Below are positions 44,992 to 54,327 of a stretch of DNA of 64,000 nt, in pieces. The first letter of the stretch is position 1, and every line of letters starts with the position of its first letter. A model generated the notes under the pieces. It saw nothing but the letters and a program-made list of their open reading frames with translations, did no database searches and had not been told where the DNA came from. The position numbers and the translations under genes are program-made. The stretch is from assembly GCF_014205765.1 (NCBI RefSeq), contig NZ_JACIIZ010000003.1, forward strand, positions 1 to 64,000, in the 5' to 3' direction. The DNA comes from Nitrospirillum iridis. GTDB taxonomy: Bacteria > Pseudomonadota > Alphaproteobacteria > Azospirillales > Azospirillaceae.

Positions 44992-47976
44992 ATGGTTCTA
45001 CGATCTGTCCCATCCTCCTTGGCGTTGGGCGTCGCCCTTGGCGCCATGGCCTTGGGGGGCCAGTCCGCTTGGGCGGCCGGGCAAGCGGCGCAAAGCACGG
45101 ATGCCACCGCCGATGGCTCCGGTGAACTGACGGAAGTGGTTGTCGTGGGGTCGCACATCGCGGCGCGCCCCAACATCACCTCGGCTGCCCCCATCACCTC
45201 GGTGACGTCGCTGGAAATCCAGCAGTCGGGCGCCCTGAATGTCGAAGACATCCTGAACCGCTTGCCGCAGGTCTCCCCCGACAACCAGCAGACCTATCAG
45301 GACAGCGACGGCGCGCAGAAGATCAACCTGCGCCGCATCGGCTTTGGCCGCACCCTGACGCTGATTGATGGTCAGCGGGTGGCGACCAACATCGGCCTCG
45401 ACGTGAACATCATTCCCGTCGCCTTCCTGGAACGCATCGACGTGTTGAGCGGCGGCGCCTCCGCCGCCTACGGCTCCGACGCGGTGGCGGGCGTGGTGAA
45501 CTTCATGTTGAAGAAGGAATTCACCGGGTTCCAGGTCAGTGGCAACTACAGCCTCTATGACCATTACAACCAGCGCACCATCGTGCAGCCGGTGGCCGAC
45601 CGCTATGGCATCGGGTCGCCCAACGGTCAGGCCTGGGATGGGGGGCGTGCCGACATCAACGCCGCCTGGGGCGACAAGTTCGCCGATGGTCGGCTGAACG
45701 TGCGCGCTTTCGTGGATTACCGGCGCACCGAACCCGTCCTTTACAAGGATCGTGATTTTTCCAGCTGTGGTCTGATCCAATCCACGACGGATGGCCCGTT
45801 GAGCTGCCAGACCTCGACCTACTCGAAGTACGGCTATTTCAGCCCGCAATCCGGCGACAACGCCGGCAAGGTTTTCTCGAACGCCAAGGACGGATCGCAG
45901 AGCTTCGTCACCCGCGACCAGACCTATTCCTATAACTCATACGGGAATTACTACCTCCAGCGCCAGGATGAACGCATAAATGGCGGTCTATTCCTGAATT
46001 ATGATCTGACCGATTCGGTCGAGCTTTACGGCTCCTACCTGATTTCCAGCGACACCTCCTATAATCAGTTCCGGACATCGCGGCTTTACTCGCCTTCGAC
46101 GTTTGGCGAATCCTCCTATAATATCAATTGCAACAACCCGCTGATGTCGGCGCAGCAGCAGCAGGCGCTGTGCGGCTCGCTCGCGGGCACCAGCACCCTG
46201 ATGCCGACCGAGGTGCGCTACCAGTTCGACAGCACGCCGCAGCTGAAGGATTATTATTTGAACGAAAACCAGCGCGCGACGGCGGGCTTCCGCGGCAAGG
46301 TGCTGGACGCCTGGCACTATGACGTTGGCGGCGTGTACGCGCGGTTCGACAAGACCTACAAGCCGGCCTTCGAGAACCCGGTCTACCAGACGCAGGCCGA
46401 TTCCCTGAACGTCGTCAACGTCAACGGCACGCCCACTTGCGCCGCCAAGGTTGCCGGCACCAGCCCCAACTGCGTCCCCGCCAACATCTTCGTCGCCAAC
46501 GGCGGCAGCTCGGCGCTGGTCAATTTCTATGAAGGCGGCTACGGCGGTACGCAGGTGCAGATCGGTAGCCTGTGGGACGTGACCGCCAACCTCAACGGCG
46601 ACCTGGGGCATTACGGCATCACCAGCCCGCTGGCCAATGACGGCGTGGCCGTGGCCTTTGGCGGTGAGTACCGCAAGGACATGGAGAACAACACCGTCGA
46701 CGCCGCCTTCGTCAGCAACGCCGGCTATGGCAGCAACTTCAAGGCCAGCCAGAGCGTGAAGGAAGGCTATATCGAGGTCCAGGCGCCGCTGGTGCAGGAC
46801 AAGCCCTTCGTGCACCTGCTGTCCGCCCAGGGTGGCTACCGCTGGTCCAAGTACGACACCAACCCGGACACATTCACCACCTGGAAGATCGAGGGCACCT
46901 ACGCCCCGGTGCCGGATGTGACCCTGCGCACCAGCTATAACAAGGCGGCCCGCGCCCCGAACATCTACGAGAACAACCAGTCCATCAGCTTCACCTCAGG
47001 CGCCGCGGACCCGTGCGCCGGCAGCAACCCCACGGCCAGCCTGGCCGCGTGCCAGCTGACCGGCGTCACGGCCGCCCAGTACGGTCATATCAAGCAGTGC
47101 GACGACAACGCCTGTCTGGCGCGCCAGGGCGGTTTCGTGCTGGACCCGGAAACGGCCCACACCCTGACCTATGGGGCGGTGCTGAAGCCCAGCTTCCTGC
47201 CCGGCCTGACCCTGTCGGCGGACCGTTATCTGATCATGATCGACAACTCGATCGGCTTTAACTACGACGATTTCTACAGCAGCAGCTGCGCGCTGTTCGC
47301 CACCGCCTATTACTGCGGCCATTTCAACCGCAATCCGGACGGGTCGCTCACCAGCTACGACACCGTGCGGGGTGGCACGCCCAGCACCGGGTTCGTCACC
47401 TACGGCAATACCAACAATTACAAGACCTTCGCCGAGGGGTATGACTTCCAGGCCCAATACGTGCTTCCCGTCGAGGATCTGGGCGGTCATCTGGACTTCG
47501 ACTTCAACGGTTCGCTCAGCACCCGCACGGGCGGTCAGGACACGCCCAACTCGCTGGCCGCCAGCTGTGTCGGCTACTTCGGTCCGCGCTGCAACCAGCC
47601 CTTCCCGGCCTGGACGCACAACCTGCGCAGCACCTACATCCGCGATGGCGGCGCCTACAGCGTCTCCCTCAACTGGCGTCACATCTCCGGCGTCACCAAC
47701 GCCGCCAACAGCAACGACCCGGCCCTGGGCTCCAGCGCCGCCACCCATGTCAGCACCTTCACCGCCATCCCGTCCTATGATTACTTCGACGTGGCCGTTG
47801 GCTATATGGTCAACGACCAGATCAGCCTGCGCCTGACCGTCAACAACGTGACGGACAAGATGCCGCCCATCGTGGCCAACTCCTACAACATCTCGCTGGC
47901 CCGCTCGAATACCATACCCCAGGTCTACGACGCCTTGGGCCGCATGGTGCAGATGGGCTTCACCGTCTCGTTCTAA
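44992..47976 (+). CDS. TonB-dependent outer-membrane receptor 2 (994 aa)
   Basis: A signal peptide (about 1-29, AWA-AGQ) leads to a TonB-box-like ELTEVVVVG (45-53), a plug with NVEDILNRLPQVSPDNQQTY and LIDGQRV...GGASAAYGSDAVAGVVNFML, and a barrel ending MVQMGFTVSF. Several paired Cys in the loops (SSCGLIQ, LSCQTS, CNNPLMS) suggest extracellular disulfides. The plug form is that of large receptors common in Sphingomonadales/Caulobacterales/Azospirillaceae. GGGGGC precedes the ATG. Its neighbours (GH85 enzyme, LacI, symporter) point to a carbohydrate ligand, possibly a glycan released from glycoprotein. No signalling domain is present. Confidence 0.92.
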   Translation: MVLRSVPSSLALGVALGAMALGGQSAWAAGQAAQSTDATADGSGELTEVVVVGSHIAARPNITSAAPITSVTSLEIQQSGALNVEDILNRLPQVSPDNQQTYQDSDGAQKINLRRIGFGRTLTLIDGQRVATNIGLDVNIIPVAFLERIDVLSGGASAAYGSDAVAGVVNFMLKKEFTGFQVSGNYSLYDHYNQRTIVQPVADRYGIGSPNGQAWDGGRADINAAWGDKFADGRLNVRAFVDYRRTEPVLYKDRDFSSCGLIQSTTDGPLSCQTSTYSKYGYFSPQSGDNAGKVFSNAKDGSQSFVTRDQTYSYNSYGNYYLQRQDERINGGLFLNYDLTDSVELYGSYLISSDTSYNQFRTSRLYSPSTFGESSYNINCNNPLMSAQQQQALCGSLAGTSTLMPTEVRYQFDSTPQLKDYYLNENQRATAGFRGKVLDAWHYDVGGVYARFDKTYKPAFENPVYQTQADSLNVVNVNGTPTCAAKVAGTSPNCVPANIFVANGGSSALVNFYEGGYGGTQVQIGSLWDVTANLNGDLGHYGITSPLANDGVAVAFGGEYRKDMENNTVDAAFVSNAGYGSNFKASQSVKEGYIEVQAPLVQDKPFVHLLSAQGGYRWSKYDTNPDTFTTWKIEGTYAPVPDVTLRTSYNKAARAPNIYENNQSISFTSGAADPCAGSNPTASLAACQLTGVTAAQYGHIKQCDDNACLARQGGFVLDPETAHTLTYGAVLKPSFLPGLTLSADRYLIMIDNSIGFNYDDFYSSSCALFATAYYCGHFNRNPDGSLTSYDTVRGGTPSTGFVTYGNTNNYKTFAEGYDFQAQYVLPVEDLGGHLDFDFNGSLSTRTGGQDTPNSLAASCVGYFGPRCNQPFPAWTHNLRSTYIRDGGAYSVSLNWRHISGVTNAANSNDPALGSSAATHVSTFTAIPSYDYFDVAVGYMVNDQISLRLTVNNVTDKMPPIVANSYNISLARSNTIPQVYDALGRMVQMGFTVSF

Positions 47977-47986
47977 GGCCAGTCCG

Positions 47987-48022
47987 GGCCCCGCACGGCC
48001 GATGCCGCGCGGGGCCTGTCTT
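47987..48022 (+). terminator. Terminator/attenuator between receptor 2 and GH85
   Basis: GGCCCCGC (47987-47994) pairs with GCGGGGCC (48009-48016) and is followed by TGTCTTTTATT. It lies between two genes of the same direction only 67 bases apart, just ahead of the GH85 ribosome site, so it should lower GH85 expression relative to the receptor. Confidence 0.65.
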
Positions 48023-48043
48023 TTATTGAGGAGCGATCAGCCG

Positions 48044-50347
48044 ATGGGGGATATCTTGGCGGCACCGTCACCCGGGCCTGGACTGTCACCGGGGGTATCC
48101 CGGCTGACACGGCGGGGCTTCGCCTCCCTGGCCTTGGCGGCGATGGCGGCCGCGGTGGCGTCCCCGCCATCCGCCCGTTCCGCCGACGTGGCCGGTGGGG
48201 ACCTTGGTGGCGGCCACCTGCCGCCCCGTTATCCCTTGACCCCGGACGGGCCCGGATGGGACGCCTTCCAGGCCCTGATGGACTACGATCCCCGGACCGA
48301 CGCCGACGCGCCCTACTATCAATCCCAGGTGCGCCGGGCGCGCCGCATCGCGCCGTTCGCCCCCACCCAGGCGCATCCTGCGCTGGATCCGCTGCCGGGC
48401 GTGGCCAGCCTGTCCGACTGTTACGGCCCCCTGGCTGCCGGGGTGTCCGAGGAAACGCTGATGCGCCGGCGCTATGGCGCGCCCTTGCCCGGCGGGGTCC
48501 AGGTGCCCCGCATCTTCAGCTATCACGACATCGTTGTGGGTTGGCGCGGCACGGGCCTGATTCCCAATCCCGCCCTGGTGGATGTGGCCCACCGCAACGG
48601 CGCCCTGGCCCTGGGCACCATTTTCCAGCCCGACAGCCGCCATTATGACGGCAGCGCCGTGCCCATGCCCAAGGTCGCCCAGCGGCTTGTGGACATGGCG
48701 GAGTATTTCGGATTCGACGGCTATTTCGTCAACTTCGAGAATGGGACGGAGGAAGCGGAGGCCCAGGTGCTGGCGTGGATCGCCGCCATGCGCGACGAGG
48801 CGCGGCGGCGCGGCTTGGCGGATTTCCATATCCAGTTTTATGACGGCGGCACCGACATGGGCTGGCTCATGCGCCGCCGTGACGACCGTCCGGGCGAGGC
48901 CTACGCCAACAGCACCATGCTGGACCAGGGGTGGAGCCGCTACGGCGGGCCGGGCAATTGCTGCTCCGGTGGGCCTATGGCGCCGCTGGAGGTCCGGGCC
49001 TACTGCCTGAACAATGGATTCGATCCCCGCGCCACGGCCTATTTCGGGTTCCAGCTCTATCCTGGGCCCGGCTATCTTGGCGCCGCGGCACCCCAGGTCA
49101 TCCACCCCAACGATGGCGCCTATGCCTACGGCGGCCTGCAGGTCTATAGCGTCGAGGATGGGCTGCGCACCCTGCTGCGCACGGCGCGAACCGCCATGCT
49201 GGCGCCGGGGGAAGCGGCGGGCGCGCCGGCCGATCGCCGTATCCTGGGGGCGCTGGAACGCATGTTCTTCAGCGGGCAATCGCAGAACCCGGCCCTGGAC
49301 AACGCGCCGGACGCGGCACAGGCGCGGGCCTATCTTCCCGGCGCTCGCGGCCGCCACCGCTACACCGATTACGAGCCCGCGTCCCCCAAGGTCACGGACC
49401 AGCTGAACCTGCCCATGACCTATGGCATCGCCAACTTCATCGCCGAGCGGTCGGTGATCGGCGCCTTCCCCTTCCTTACCCGCTTCAACACGGGCGAGGG
49501 GGACCGTTTCCATGTCGATGGCGCGGTCGTGGCGGAACAGCCATGGTTCAACCTGGGTATCCAGGACATCCTGCCGACGTGGCAATGGCGGGTCGAGCCC
49601 ATGGCCGGTCCCCGCGCGGGGGCGACGGACCTGTTGGCGGTCGACTACGCCTATGACACGGCGTTCGATGGCGGCTCGTCCCTGGGCGTCACGGGGGTGC
49701 TGGGGCCGGCCAACGCCACCCGGATATGGCTGTATAAAACCGCGCTGCCGGTGGGCGCCGTCGCCGACGCGGTGGCCCAGTTGGTGGTGAAGGGGCAGGG
49801 GGCCGAGGCGTTGCGCCTGGGCCTGGTCTTTGCCGACGCGCCGTCCACGCCCGTCTGGCTACCCCTGGCCGGCGCGCCTCGGCAGGCGCTGGCGGACGGC
49901 TGGTCCCGCCTGACTCTCAGACTGGCCCCCCACCGGGGACGGACGATCGCTGCCGTGCTGTTGGGCGCCGCCTCGGGGAATGGGGCGCCCGTGCCGGTCG
50001 ACCTCCGCATTGGCGAGTTGTATCTCGGCGCGCCGCCTGAGGATTTCGTGATGCCGGCCCCCCGTGGGCTGATAGCGGAGGCTCGATCCATCACGTCCGG
50101 CGCTCGCCGGGCGGAAGTGCGGCTGCGTTGGGCGCCCGACCCGGCGGCGGCTTATCATGACGTCTACGCCGCCGGTGACGGGCCGGACGGATGGGTCTGG
50201 CAGGGCCGGGTCACCGGCGTGGCCTATCACGCCGCGGCGGCCCCGGTTGGGGCCGATGGCCGCGTCCGCGTGCGCCTGCGCGCCGCCCCACACGGCTTGG
50301 CGGCGCGGCCGGGAACCCCGGCCGAGGTCACCGTGGCGGTCAGTTGA
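48044..50347 (+). CDS. GH85 endo-beta-N-acetylglucosaminidase, Tat-exported (767 aa)
   Basis: A twin-arginine signal (LTRRGFASLALAAMAAAVAS) is followed by a GH85 domain. The family path FSYHDIVVGWRGTG, HRNGALALGTIFQ, MAEYFGFDGYFVNFENGTEE and FHIQFYDGG is clear; the catalytic pair N-x-E is Asn230 and Glu232. GH85 enzymes cut the chitobiose core of N-glycans via an oxazoline intermediate. The C-terminal third (from about residue 500) looks like beta-sandwich modules and a fibronectin-like end. GAGGAGCG precedes the ATG at 48044. It follows receptor 2 across a terminator. In this window no other N-glycan hydrolase is present, so the full substrate is uncertain. Confidence 0.85.
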   Translation: MGDILAAPSPGPGLSPGVSRLTRRGFASLALAAMAAAVASPPSARSADVAGGDLGGGHLPPRYPLTPDGPGWDAFQALMDYDPRTDADAPYYQSQVRRARRIAPFAPTQAHPALDPLPGVASLSDCYGPLAAGVSEETLMRRRYGAPLPGGVQVPRIFSYHDIVVGWRGTGLIPNPALVDVAHRNGALALGTIFQPDSRHYDGSAVPMPKVAQRLVDMAEYFGFDGYFVNFENGTEEAEAQVLAWIAAMRDEARRRGLADFHIQFYDGGTDMGWLMRRRDDRPGEAYANSTMLDQGWSRYGGPGNCCSGGPMAPLEVRAYCLNNGFDPRATAYFGFQLYPGPGYLGAAAPQVIHPNDGAYAYGGLQVYSVEDGLRTLLRTARTAMLAPGEAAGAPADRRILGALERMFFSGQSQNPALDNAPDAAQARAYLPGARGRHRYTDYEPASPKVTDQLNLPMTYGIANFIAERSVIGAFPFLTRFNTGEGDRFHVDGAVVAEQPWFNLGIQDILPTWQWRVEPMAGPRAGATDLLAVDYAYDTAFDGGSSLGVTGVLGPANATRIWLYKTALPVGAVADAVAQLVVKGQGAEALRLGLVFADAPSTPVWLPLAGAPRQALADGWSRLTLRLAPHRGRTIAAVLLGAASGNGAPVPVDLRIGELYLGAPPEDFVMPAPRGLIAEARSITSGARRAEVRLRWAPDPAAAYHDVYAAGDGPDGWVWQGRVTGVAYHAAAAPVGADGRVRVRLRAAPHGLAARPGTPAEVTVAVS

Positions 50348-50408
50348 TATCGGCCAGGGCACGGTGGTCGCTTTGCCCACCGGCCTGAAGCCCCGTCATT
50401 TGTGGAAA

Positions 50409-50428
50409 GGGCGGCCGGTGGGCCGCCC
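50409..50428. terminator. Hairpin between convergent GH85 and SH3-protein genes
   Basis: GGGCGGCC (50409-50416) and GGCCGCCC (50421-50428) form a perfect 8-bp stem with a four-base loop. On the minus strand TTTCC follows; it can terminate both genes. Confidence 0.65.
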
Positions 50429-50449
50429 TGATGTTTGGGATGTCGGGGA

Positions 50450-51166
50450 TCAATTCCGGCGCGGGCCGTGGTCATCTCCGTCCCGGCGGTCGCCGCCGCG
50501 ATTGTCCCCGCCGCGATGGTCGCCGCCGCCGTGGTCGCCCCCCGGGCCGCCGGGGCCGGGACGGTTGTCGCCAGGGCGGTTGTCATGGTGGTCACCACCC
50601 GGGCCGGGGCGGCCGGGGCCGGGACCCGGGTTGTTGTCACGACGATCACCGGGACCGGGGCGGCCAGGACCGGGGCCCGGGCGGTCATCGTGGTGCTCCC
50701 ACCCCGGACGGCCGGGACCGGGACCGGGGCGGAAGTCGTGGTCGGGATGATAAATGGGACGGGGCGGCGGCACGCGTTCCCAACGGCGGCGCTCGGCGAA
50801 CCAAGGCCGGTCATGGTAGTAGCGGCCCCAGTAGTCATTGAAGGAAAAGGTGATGATGGGCAGGCCGATGACGCCGCCAAACTGCGGCAGGTAAACCCGC
50901 TGGCCCTGGTAGGGGTACAGCACGCTGCCGCCATAGATCCAGCCGCGATAGCCCTGGAAATCCGCGTCGCACCACGACCAGCCGGAGAGGCAACCATAGA
51001 CGTTGACCGGGGCGCCAGGCGGCAGGCTGGCGATGGCGGGATAACCGCCGCCCGGGCCCGCCCGCAGGATGGTGCCGGTGGCGGTGTAGGCGTATTCCGC
51101 CTTGGCGACGGCGGGCAGGGCCATCAGCGCGGTGAACAAGCCGGCGATCAGGTGAAGACGGCGCAT
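50450..51166 (-). CDS. Exported SH3-domain protein with Pro/Gly/Asp/Arg-rich repeat tail (238 aa)
   Basis: A signal peptide (1-22, AVAKA-EYA) is followed by a bacterial SH3 domain (about 23-90; ATGTILRAGPGGGYPAIASL, a double-Cys loop GCLSGWSWC), a Tyr/Trp/Arg-rich linker and a tail (about 145-238) of repeated PGPGPGRPG units interspersed with His/Asp/Arg blocks. Proteins like this are annotated as SH3-domain or RcnB-like envelope proteins; the function is unknown. The frame is open to 51325, but the ATG at 51166 with AGGAAC upstream starts the signal peptide. The repeats produce a strongly repetitive DNA stretch near 50480-50730. Confidence 0.82.
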   Translation of the reverse strand: MRRLHLIAGLFTALMALPAVAKAEYAYTATGTILRAGPGGGYPAIASLPPGAPVNVYGCLSGWSWCDADFQGYRGWIYGGSVLYPYQGQRVYLPQFGGVIGLPIITFSFNDYWGRYYHDRPWFAERRRWERVPPPRPIYHPDHDFRPGPGPGRPGWEHHDDRPGPGPGRPGPGDRRDNNPGPGPGRPGPGGDHHDNRPGDNRPGPGGPGGDHGGGDHRGGDNRGGDRRDGDDHGPRRN

Positions 51167-51434
51167 GTTCCTGGGACCTTTCTTTTCAAGGCCGGTTCTT
51201 CCCGGGGGAGTACCCCGTCCGCGCCCGGCAGGACGGCGGCTACCTTTAAGGGACTGATAATAGGGGACCGATACTCCGCCCCCAATGTGCCCAAAGGATG
51301 GCGGTCGAAAGGCGGAGATTTGCAACCGTTTAGGTCAATTGACGGCCGTGCGGCCCGCTTTTCCGGTTGAGCACGGGTATGGGTCGCTCATATAGGCACG
51401 TGGGGATTGTGTTCTTTGAAGGGGGCTGAAAAAA

Positions 51435-51884
51435 ATGAACAGAGCAGTGAACGCGGCGGGCATCGCGTTGACCGAACAGTCCGAGGGGCTGAAACTGACG
51501 GCCTATCTTTGCCCGGCCGGGCGCCTCACCATCGGCTATGGCCATACCGGGCCCGATGTCACGCCGGGCATGACCATCACCCAGGATCAGGCCATGGATC
51601 TGCTGCTCCAGGATCTGGCGACGGCGGGGACGGGCGTGATGGGTGCGGTGACCGTGCCGCTGAGCGACAATCAGTACGCGGCGCTGACGGATTTCGTCTT
51701 CAATCTGGGTATTGGCGCGTTGACCCAGTCGACCCTGCTGCGTCTGCTGAACCAGGGCGACCATGCTGGCGCGGCCGCCCAGTTCCTGGTCTGGGACAAG
51801 GCGCACGTGAACGGCCAGCTGGTCGCCTTGCCCGGCTTGACGGCGCGGCGGCAAAAGGAACAGGCGTTGTTCCTGACGGCCTGA
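51435..51884 (+). CDS. GH24 phage-type lysozyme (149 aa)
   Basis: The GH24 active-site stretch EGLKLTAYLC...TIGYGHT is present: Glu17 is the catalytic acid, and Thr32 and the glycine-rich loop are conserved, but the position of the T4 lysozyme Asp is Cys26. Some GH24 endolysins carry Cys there. It hydrolyses the MurNAc-GlcNAc bond of peptidoglycan. There is no signal peptide, holin, spanin or other phage gene nearby, so it is a solitary copy, perhaps of prophage origin. AAGGGGGC lies upstream of the ATG. A CCGGCGC/GCGCCGG hairpin at 51911-51931 may end the transcript. Confidence 0.88.
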   Translation: MNRAVNAAGIALTEQSEGLKLTAYLCPAGRLTIGYGHTGPDVTPGMTITQDQAMDLLLQDLATAGTGVMGAVTVPLSDNQYAALTDFVFNLGIGALTQSTLLRLLNQGDHAGAAAQFLVWDKAHVNGQLVALPGLTARRQKEQALFLTA

Positions 51885-52018
51885 CAAGGGATCGTCCGCC
51901 CCATTCCCAGCCGGCGCGTGACAGGCGCCGGGACTCCCGGTATGAGGATGCCGATGGCCATATTGAGGCCGTCGGCATCACACCATCGGATTAATGGGTT
52001 CGGTAGTCAGGGGCGCTC

Positions 52019-52933
52019 ATGAACCGCCTGTTTTTTATTGTTTTCAGCGCATTCCTTTGTGTATTCACCGCCGCCCGCGCCGAGCCGGCGGCTCCCCAGC
52101 TGGCCAGCCCGTCCGCTTCCGCCACCATTTCGGTCTATGGCGATTCCTTGGCCGATGGGGTGTGGAGCGGGCTTTATGATCGTCTGAAGGCGTCCCCCGA
52201 CACGCGGCTGCTGCGCCGGTCGCAGCTGGGGGCGGGGCTGACCCGGCCCGACTATGTCACCTGGCGGGCGGAAACGGCCCGCCAGATCGATGAGGCCGGG
52301 GACGGCGGCTACGCCATCATCATGTTCGGCGCCAATGACATGCAGGGCGTGCGGGACGAGAACCGCAAGGGTTACCTGTTCAAGTCGCCCGGCTGGACCA
52401 ACGTCTACACCCAGCGCATCGACTGGCTGCTGCAGACGCTGAAGGATCATCACGTCACCACCATCTGGGTGGGCTTGCCCGTCATGCGCAAGCCGGAAAC
52501 CAACGAGGACGCCAAGTTCATGACCAACCTCTATGAGACGGAGGTCAAGAAGTATGGCGCCGTGTTCTTGCCCCTGTATCAGGATTACCTGGACGCTGAC
52601 GGCAACTTCATGCAGCGGATCGACGACAGCCGCCAGAAAAGCCAGCAGTTGCGGTCGGACGACGGCATCCATTTCACCGGCTACGGCTATCAGCTGATCG
52701 CAAGCAAGGTGCTGACCCGGGTGCAGCCGGCGACGGCCCCCGCCGCCCCAACCGCGAAGGCGGCGCCCAAGCCGGCCGTGATGCCGGTCCCCCCCGCCAT
52801 GGCGCCCGCCGGTGGCCCGTCCAGCCGGAGTGTGCCGGGACCCGTCGGTGCCCCCGCAAGCGTCCCCGATGATGCCGCGCATGGGGCGCCGCCGGGGCCC
52901 CGCTCCGCCGCCATGCCGGCCCGGTGGTTCTGA
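52019..52933 (+). CDS. SGNH/GDSL hydrolase, DUF459-like, exported (304 aa)
   Basis: A signal peptide (1-21, ARA-EPA) precedes an SGNH fold: block I GDSLADG with Ser43, block III GANDMQG, and the catalytic pair Asp215/His218 in DDGIHFTGYGYQ. The last ~70 residues are a disordered Ala/Pro-rich tail. In O-acylation systems such periplasmic SGNH proteins transfer or remove acyl groups on polysaccharide (AlgJ/AlgX, PatB, DltD roles). It is the first of four close genes: a second SGNH protein starts four bases later, then an MBOAT protein. I infer a role in O-acetylating an exported glycan. Confidence 0.85.
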   Translation: MNRLFFIVFSAFLCVFTAARAEPAAPQLASPSASATISVYGDSLADGVWSGLYDRLKASPDTRLLRRSQLGAGLTRPDYVTWRAETARQIDEAGDGGYAIIMFGANDMQGVRDENRKGYLFKSPGWTNVYTQRIDWLLQTLKDHHVTTIWVGLPVMRKPETNEDAKFMTNLYETEVKKYGAVFLPLYQDYLDADGNFMQRIDDSRQKSQQLRSDDGIHFTGYGYQLIASKVLTRVQPATAPAAPTAKAAPKPAVMPVPPAMAPAGGPSSRSVPGPVGAPASVPDDAAHGAPPGPRSAAMPARWF

Positions 52934-52937
52934 CCGC

Positions 52938-54317
52938 ATGCGCCGCCTTTTCCCTTTGGGGCTGCTTCTGGCCGTCGTCGCCGCGTGCAGCGGCGCCCCC
53001 GTTGGCAGCACGGCCCCGTCGCCCGCCTCGCGCGGGGGCTTGCCGGCCGCCACCGTCCGGTCCGCGCCGCCGGCCCTGCCGCCGCGCGCGCCTTCGCCCT
53101 ATGACGGCAATGCCGGCTTCGAGCGGCTATTCCAGCGCCTGGCCGCCATCGAGGCTGGGCACGGTGGCACGGTCGATATCCTGCAATTGGGCGACAGCCA
53201 TACCGCCGGTGGTGTCTTCACCACGCGTTTGCGGGACGCCTTTCAGGAACGCTTCGGCTCCGCCGGGCCCGGCTACATGCCGGCGGGCAAACCCTATATC
53301 GGTTCCCGCCGGGCCGACGTGGCGGTGACGCAGGAAGGCAAGTGGCAGTATTTCAACAGCCTCAACGATCCGTCGCCACCGGGCTGGGGCATCACCGGAT
53401 TCCTGGCCCGCAGCCACTCGCGGGGGGCCGCCATCAGCGTGACACCCAAGGATGGCCTGGGCTTCGACATCGCCGGCGTCACGGTGGTGCGGCAGCCGGG
53501 CGGCGGCGACCTGCTGGTGCTGATCGACGACCGGGTGGTGAGGCAGGTTTCGACCCAGGGACCCGCCGGCAGCGCGCAATGGATCACCCTGCCCACCGCT
53601 GGCCAGGCGCAGCAGCTGAAGCTGGTGGCCGCCGACGCCCGCCCGGTCGACATCGCCGGCTGGTCGCTGGACCGGGCCCGGCCCGGCGTGGTGATGGACA
53701 GCGCCGGCGTGGTCGGCGCCCGCGTCACCACCATGGACCGCTGGAACCCCGATACGGTCGCCTTGGAACTGGCCCAGCGCAAGCCGGACCTGGTCATCCT
53801 GGCTTACGGCACCAATGAGGGCTTCGATCCCGCCCTGGACTTGGCCGCTTATCAGGAGCGGTTCAGGGCGGCGGTGCGCAGGGTCAACGCCGGTCCGGTG
53901 GCCGTCATCGTCCTGGGCCCCCTGGACGGCCAGGCTGAAGCCGCCGCCTGCAAGAGGGTCGCGGACAAGGACGCGGTGTTCCCGTGCCAGGAGGCGCCGC
54001 CGCCGCCCGGCCGGTGCGCCTGGTACACCCCGCCCACCCTGGGCCGGGTGCGGGCCTTGCAGGCCCAGGGCGCCCGCAAGGGCGACTATGTCTTTTGGGA
54101 TTGGGCGCAACTGATGCCCGGGGCCTGCGGCATGGACCGCTGGGTGCGCCAGCCCGTGCCGTTGGCCCGGCCCGACCATGTCCATCTCACGCCGGAGGGG
54201 TACACCCTGACGGCCAACGCCTTCTTCGCCTGGCTGATGGATCAGTACCAGGGCTACATCCAGCCAGGGGCGACGCCGCCGCAGCCGGTCGCCACCGCCG
54301 CCGTCCCCGGCCGCTAA
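52938..54317 (+). CDS. SGNH-hydrolase lipoprotein (459 aa)
   Basis: The N-terminus has a lipobox, LLAVVAAC with Cys17, so the protein is probably lipid-anchored in the periplasm. A Pro/Ala-rich spacer (18-55) leads to the SGNH domain: LGDSHTAGG with Ser87 (and His88), YGTNEG, and DHVHLTPEGY with Asp413/His416. A beta-rich insertion (about 130-260) resembles the carbohydrate-binding part of AlgX-like or GDSL-lipase-2 proteins. It follows the first SGNH gene by four bases and precedes MBOAT by ten. Its likely job is acyl transfer to a polysaccharide in the periplasm. Confidence 0.83.
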   Translation: MRRLFPLGLLLAVVAACSGAPVGSTAPSPASRGGLPAATVRSAPPALPPRAPSPYDGNAGFERLFQRLAAIEAGHGGTVDILQLGDSHTAGGVFTTRLRDAFQERFGSAGPGYMPAGKPYIGSRRADVAVTQEGKWQYFNSLNDPSPPGWGITGFLARSHSRGAAISVTPKDGLGFDIAGVTVVRQPGGGDLLVLIDDRVVRQVSTQGPAGSAQWITLPTAGQAQQLKLVAADARPVDIAGWSLDRARPGVVMDSAGVVGARVTTMDRWNPDTVALELAQRKPDLVILAYGTNEGFDPALDLAAYQERFRAAVRRVNAGPVAVIVLGPLDGQAEAAACKRVADKDAVFPCQEAPPPPGRCAWYTPPTLGRVRALQAQGARKGDYVFWDWAQLMPGACGMDRWVRQPVPLARPDHVHLTPEGYTLTANAFFAWLMDQYQGYIQPGATPPQPVATAAVPGR

Positions 54318-54327
54318 GGGTGCGTTC

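Noticed and set aside
44951-45110. Short upstream frame overlapping the start of TonB receptor 2
   Set aside because: It has no independent ribosome site and its peptide, read into the receptor gene in another frame, has no sensible composition.
50480-50730. Short repeated GC-rich units considered as a CRISPR or satellite array
   Set aside because: The units are in-frame codons of the Pro/Gly repeat tail, irregular in length and without spacers.
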